Shown: in pieces, positions 60,776 to 64,000 of the stretch | Numbering within the stretch: the first letter of the stretch is position 1 | Layout: each line of letters opens with the position of its first letter | DNA from: Bacillota bacterium | GTDB taxonomy: Bacteria > Bacillota > SHA-98 > UBA4971 | DNA length: 64,000 bases | Assembly: GCA_024653485.1 (NCBI GenBank) | Contig: JANLFY010000008.1 | Coordinates: forward strand, 1-64,000 | Direction of reading: 5' to 3' | The notes under the pieces: generated by a model | What the model saw: the letters and a program-made list of their open reading frames with translations, nothing else | What the model was told of the DNA's origin: nothing | Database searches by the model: none | Translations under genes and position numbers: made by a program

Positions 60776-61141
60776 TTACTGCTGGAGTCCAGTGGTCGTG
60801 AACCCTGCCTGCTGTCCGACGTTCTGCTGCGCCGGAAGGGTGCTGGGCAGGTTGTACGCGCTGGTGGTCGTGCCGAGGTTGGCACCGAGCCCGGCCCTGA
60901 AGCCCGCTCTGACGTTGAGCGCGCTCTGCTCGACGAGAGATCTCTCAGCCGCCTCGATCATCCTCTTGACCATGTGGCCGCCAACCGCACCACACTGGGC
61001 CGACGGAATGTTACCCCAGTAACCGCCCACAATTTGGTTGACGGGGAAGTTGATCTCATTCGCGATCTCGTACTTCCACTGATCCAGGGCGTTGCCTGCT
61101 TCGACCACGAGAGCGCGATTCCTCTTCTGTCCGCGTGCCAT
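60776..61141 (-). CDS. Alpha/beta-type small acid-soluble spore protein
   Basis: These proteins coat and protect DNA in the dormant spore. The 121-residue protein has the two conserved blocks: NALDQWKYEIANE, which includes the site cut by the germination protease, and GAVGGHMVKRMIEAAERSL. It has a C-terminal extension of about 45 residues rich in Thr, Gln, Gly and Asn that is longer than normal. The usual Gly-Val-Asp stretch after the first block is replaced by INFPVNQIVGGYWGN. The ATG has GAGGTGAG upstream. A sigma-G-like CATA/CAACACTA pair may lie near 61185, but this is weak. It shows that the organism forms spores. Confidence 0.88.
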   Translation of the reverse strand: MARGQKRNRALVVEAGNALDQWKYEIANEINFPVNQIVGGYWGNIPSAQCGAVGGHMVKRMIEAAERSLVEQSALNVRAGFRAGLGANLGTTTSAYNLPSTLPAQQNVGQQAGFTTTGLQQ

Positions 61142-61394
61142 TGCTGTCTCACCTCGCTTTCTTTCTCTGCTGGTAGTGTTGCCTTAGGACAAGACTGTAT
61201 GTTAGCGAAAGTGTGGCACGGTTGCACATGATGTTCCATCGTGCACGCAAAGCCTCATCCCGCCTTGACCTGCACGAAAACGCGAAAGCGATGGTGCCAT
61301 GAAGGACCGGCGGGGACTTGTGGAGAAATACCACGGGCAGTATACGCCAGTCCCGAGAGTGGTATTTACTTTGCAAGGAGGTAACTCATCCATA

Positions 61395-61994
61395 GTGCGA
61401 TTGCTCTTGACGATGTTTTGGTCCTTTTTCAAAATCGGAGCGTTTACGTTTGGCGGAGGGTACGCGATGGTTCCCATGATTCAGAAGGAGGTCGTGGAGT
61501 CGAAGAAGTGGGTCACAAGTGAGGAGTTCATCGACATGCTTGGCCTCGCTCAGACGGCGCCGGGGCCCGTCGCCGTGAACACTTCGGTCTTCGTGGGCTA
61601 CAGGAAAGCCGGATACGCCGGCGCTGTCGTGGCTGTTGTCGGTGCGACCCTCCCTTCATTCCTGGTCATCCTTGCGATAGCCGCATTCTTCGCAGGGATC
61701 AGGAGTCTTCCTGCTGTCGAGGCCGCGTTCGCGGGCGTGCGGCCTGCTGTCGTCGCGCTCGTGGGGGGCGCCGCGTTCAAGATCGGCAAGACGGCGATCC
61801 GTGACGTCCGCGGAGCGGCACTGGGAGCTTTCGCGCTCGTCGCGGTGGCATTCTTCGACGTGCATCCCATCGCGGTGATAATCGGGTCGGCCATGGTTGG
61901 GTACTTCCTGTTCCGCAGGGACTTCCAGGACACGACCAAAGACCGACCGCGCGACGAGACCTCTTCCCAGCGCAAGGTGGTTGAAAAGCAGTGA
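61395..61994 (+). CDS. chrA: Chromate transporter family protein, first half (ChrA-like)
   Basis: This 199-residue membrane protein is one of two short ChrA-type halves. The family motif FKIGAFTFGGGYAMVPMIQKE is at the N-terminus and LAQTAPGPVAVNTSVFVGYR follows. There are five to six membrane segments. I chose the GTG at 61395, with AAGGAGGTAA 10 bases upstream, rather than an unsupported ATG at 61299. Split ChrA pairs are common in Bacillota; chromate export is the named activity, but sulfate-like anions are possible. Confidence 0.88.
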   Translation: MRLLLTMFWSFFKIGAFTFGGGYAMVPMIQKEVVESKKWVTSEEFIDMLGLAQTAPGPVAVNTSVFVGYRKAGYAGAVVAVVGATLPSFLVILAIAAFFAGIRSLPAVEAAFAGVRPAVVALVGGAAFKIGKTAIRDVRGAALGAFALVAVAFFDVHPIAVIIGSAMVGYFLFRRDFQDTTKDRPRDETSSQRKVVEKQ

Positions 61995-62509
61995 ACGTGC
62001 TGATTCTGTTTCTGACATTCGCGAAGATCGGGCTTTTCACCTTCGGAGGAGGGTACGCCATGATACCCCTCATCCAGAAGGAGATCATCCAGGCTCACGA
62101 ATGGCTCACCACGAAAGAGTTCGTGGACATAATCGCGATAGCCGAAATGACTCCCGGCCCGGTCGCTATCAACTCGGCCACTTTCGTCGGATACAAGCTC
62201 GCAGGTGTGCCAGGTGCGGCCGCGGCGACTCTAGGCGTGATACTGCCGTCGTTTGTGATCATCGTTGCCTTTGCTACCGCTTTCTTGAAGTTCAAGGATG
62301 CACCGGCCGCAAAGGCCGCTCTCAAGGGCCTTCGACCGGCGGTCACCGCGCTCATCGCCGCGGCTGCCATTTCGCTGATGCGAGCCTCGTTCGTGGACAT
62401 CGCTGGGCCAGTGATCGCCGCTGCGGTGCTCGCGGGCACATTCAAGCTGGGCGTGCATCCAATCCTTGCGATAGTGCTGGCCGCCCTCGCGGGGGTCGTG
62501 CTTTACTGA
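61991..62509 (+). CDS. chrA: Chromate transporter family protein, second half (ChrA-like)
   Basis: The 172-residue membrane protein repeats the same motifs: FAKIGLFTFGGGYAMIPLIQKE and IAEMTPGPVAINSATFVGYK. The GTG start overlaps the stop of the first half by four bases, so the two are translationally coupled and should form one transporter of two halves with opposite topology. Confidence 0.88.
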   Translation: MNVLILFLTFAKIGLFTFGGGYAMIPLIQKEIIQAHEWLTTKEFVDIIAIAEMTPGPVAINSATFVGYKLAGVPGAAAATLGVILPSFVIIVAFATAFLKFKDAPAAKAALKGLRPAVTALIAAAAISLMRASFVDIAGPVIAAAVLAGTFKLGVHPILAIVLAALAGVVLY

Positions 62510-62656
62510 GCGCCCTCGCCACCATGCAGAGCCGGTCGCCACTCGCTAGGGCGTGTCGAGGCGGCCGAGTCCCGCGACGGTGGACCGGTGAAGCCTTGTT
62601 CCGCTCGGGCCGAGGTCGGGAGAGAGGGAGACAGAGATGAACGGGGGGAAACGGCG

Positions 62657-64000
62657 TTGAAACAGAGGGAGCGCTCCGCTGTTGCGGTGGACGAAGCCTG
62701 CGGATCGGAGAGCGCCAAAGCGAGCGGCGATGGCCGGGTCCTGATGTCCGGGAACGAGGCCATTGCACGAGGAGCCTACGAAGCAGGGGTGGGCGTCGCG
62801 TGCGGGTATCCCGGCACCCCGAGCACGGAGATCATCGAGCGCATGAAGACGTTCGATGGGGTTTACGTAGAGTGGTCTCCCAACGAGAAGGTAGCGTTCG
62901 AAGTAGCCTTGGGTGCGGCGATAGCCGGCGTAAGGGCGCTCGTCGCCATGAAGCACGTCGGTCTCAACGTTGCGGCGGACCCGCTCTTCACGGCGGCATA
63001 CACCGGAGTCAACGCGGGCTTGGTGATAGTGTCCGCCGACGACCCCGGCATGCACAGTTCTCAGAACGAGCAGGACAACAGGCACTATGCGAAGTTCGCC
63101 AAAATCCCTATGCTCGAGCCCTCCGACTCTCAAGAAGCAAAGGATTTCATCGGGCTTGCTCTCGACATCAGCGAGAGGTTCGACACTCCTGTGATGCTTC
63201 GGACCACCACGCGCGTTTCCCACTCATCGGGGATCGTGTTGTTGGGCCCGCCCCGGGCGCGACTTAGGCTTGCTTACAAGAAGGCTCCACCGAAATACGT
63301 AATGGTTCCGGGCAATGCAAGGCTGCGCCGCATGGAGGTGGAGGCGCGCCAGAGGGCCGTTGCGGAGTTCGCTGAGAGTTTCTCGCAAAACGTCATCGAA
63401 TGGAACGGCGCTCGCGTGGGCATTGTTGCCAGCGGGGTCGCTTACCAGTACGCCAGAGAGATCCTTGGGAAGAACGCTTCCTACCTCAAGATCGCCATGA
63501 CACACCCCATTCCCGGGGGAATGGTGCGCGAATTCGCGTCGCGAGTCGAGCGCCTGTACGTCGTCGAGGAACTCGATCCTTTCCTTGAAGAACAGATCCG
63601 CGCAATGGGGCTGACCGTCACCGGCAAGGCGTGCTTGCCGGCTACAGGCGAGCTCACGCCGGAGATCGTGCGCAGGGCGCTGACAGAAGAGGGCGTTCTC
63701 CCGGGCAGCATGGAGCGCGCAGCGGAGTCCGCAGAAGAGAGGGCGGCTGAGGGCGCAAGAGAAGGCTTGAGAGAAGGCGCGAGAGAAGGTGCGGGAGAAG
63801 GTGCGGGAGAAGGCGAGGCCGGGAATGCCCCAGAACGCGCCGCGGATAGGATTGCCTTGGCCCCTCCGGCTGTCAGCGACGAAGCCTCCATGGTCGAAAG
63901 CGGCGAGACGAGCGAGGTCGTATCCGTGCCGGCTCGACCTCCGGTCATGTGTCCCGGGTGCCCACATAGGGGTGCGTTCTACGTGCTCAAGAAGATGAAA
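62657..64000 (+). CDS. iorA: Indolepyruvate ferredoxin oxidoreductase, alpha subunit (5' part)
   Basis: IorA oxidatively decarboxylates aryl pyruvates to acyl-CoA with ferredoxin, in aromatic amino-acid breakdown. The frame runs off the right edge without a stop. Visible are MSGNEAIARGAYEAGV, CGYPGTPSTEIIERM, SPNEKVAFEVALGAAIAG, SADDPGMHSSQNEQDNRHYA and THPIPGGMVREF, then VMCPGCPHRGAFYVLKK at the start of the TPP-binding part. The family core begins at an ATG at 62744. I chose the TTG at 62657, with GGGGGGAAA upstream, which adds 29 residues. An insert of about 65 residues built on 12-base repeats precedes VMCPGCPHRG. Confidence 0.9.
   Translation, partial: MKQRERSAVAVDEACGSESAKASGDGRVLMSGNEAIARGAYEAGVGVACGYPGTPSTEIIERMKTFDGVYVEWSPNEKVAFEVALGAAIAGVRALVAMKHVGLNVAADPLFTAAYTGVNAGLVIVSADDPGMHSSQNEQDNRHYAKFAKIPMLEPSDSQEAKDFIGLALDISERFDTPVMLRTTTRVSHSSGIVLLGPPRARLRLAYKKAPPKYVMVPGNARLRRMEVEARQRAVAEFAESFSQNVIEWNGARVGIVASGVAYQYAREILGKNASYLKIAMTHPIPGGMVREFASRVERLYVVEELDPFLEEQIRAMGLTVTGKACLPATGELTPEIVRRALTEEGVLPGSMERAAESAEERAAEGAREGLREGAREGAGEGAGEGEAGNAPERAADRIALAPPAVSDEASMVESGETSEVVSVPARPPVMCPGCPHRGAFYVLKKMK
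63754..63813 (+). repeat. 12-bp tandem repeat inside iorA
   Basis: About five units of the form GCGAGAGAAGGN follow one another and encode a Gly-Glu-Arg/Ala repeat in the linker of IorA. The reading frame is kept because the unit is a multiple of three. Confidence 0.8.

Overview
The window looks like a chromosomal segment of a high-GC, endospore-forming member of the Bacillota (Firmicutes). Supporting signs are an alpha/beta-type small acid-soluble spore protein, strong AGGAGG-type ribosome binding sites with many GTG and TTG starts, sigma-A-like promoters, RsgA, AbrB-type and SorC-type regulators, and a HutP-family protein. The species cannot be named from the sequence. No rRNA, tRNA, CRISPR array, IS element or phage gene was seen.

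Layout. 0.4-7 kb: a phytoene-desaturase-like FAD enzyme, an ERCC4-type nuclease with a winged helix, rsgA with a small partner gene, a possible Cys-rich mini-gene with its own promoter and terminators, a DUF3795-like protein and a GNAT acetyltransferase. 7-15.4 kb: a peptide-use operon (binding protein, two permeases, D-aminoacylase, creatinase-like M24 hydrolase, M19 dipeptidase). 15.6-19.9 kb: an AbrB-type regulator and a heterodimeric ABC exporter. 20.3-26.3 kb: a complete second oligopeptide importer with both ATPases. 26.5-36.8 kb, minus strand: an aromatic amino-acid operon in the order aroH-aroF-tyrA-aroA-aroE-aroC-aroKB-aroQ, covering all seven shikimate-pathway steps plus chorismate mutase and prephenate dehydrogenase. 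A HutP-family gene lies just upstream on the same strand, and a long leader with a terminator hairpin lies between.

38.8-60.7 kb, plus strand: two zinc alcohol/polyol dehydrogenases, an FGGY kinase, a ribose-type ABC importer (one binding protein, one ATPase, two permeases), three consecutive SorC-family regulators, then a bacterial microcompartment (BMC) locus. The BMC genes are a CoA-acylating aldehyde dehydrogenase, two BMC-H and one BMC-T shell proteins, PduL, three BMC-P vertex proteins, an RnfC/PduS-like iron-sulfur protein, an RpiB-like isomerase and a long DeoC (deoxyribose-phosphate aldolase) fusion. This gene content fits the sugar-phosphate-utilising (SPU) type of BMC. The likely scheme is sugar or polyol uptake, oxidation, phosphorylation and isomerisation, DeoC cleavage to acetaldehyde inside the shell, then conversion to acetyl-CoA and acetyl phosphate. 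The RnfC-like protein and an Fe-S-type shell pore would handle electrons. 60.7-64 kb: the spore protein gene, a split chrA pair and the 5' part of iorA.

The most notable points are: (1) the DeoC protein is a four-part fusion of encapsulation peptide, flavoprotein-like domain, Cys cluster and aldolase; (2) a HutP-family RNA-binding regulator sits directly upstream of an aromatic operon whose leader carries a terminator; (3) many enzymes, including chorismate mutase, EPSP synthase, dehydroquinate synthase, PduL, the RnfC-like protein, DeoC and IorA, carry in-frame low-complexity inserts or linkers, some visibly made of short tandem repeats.
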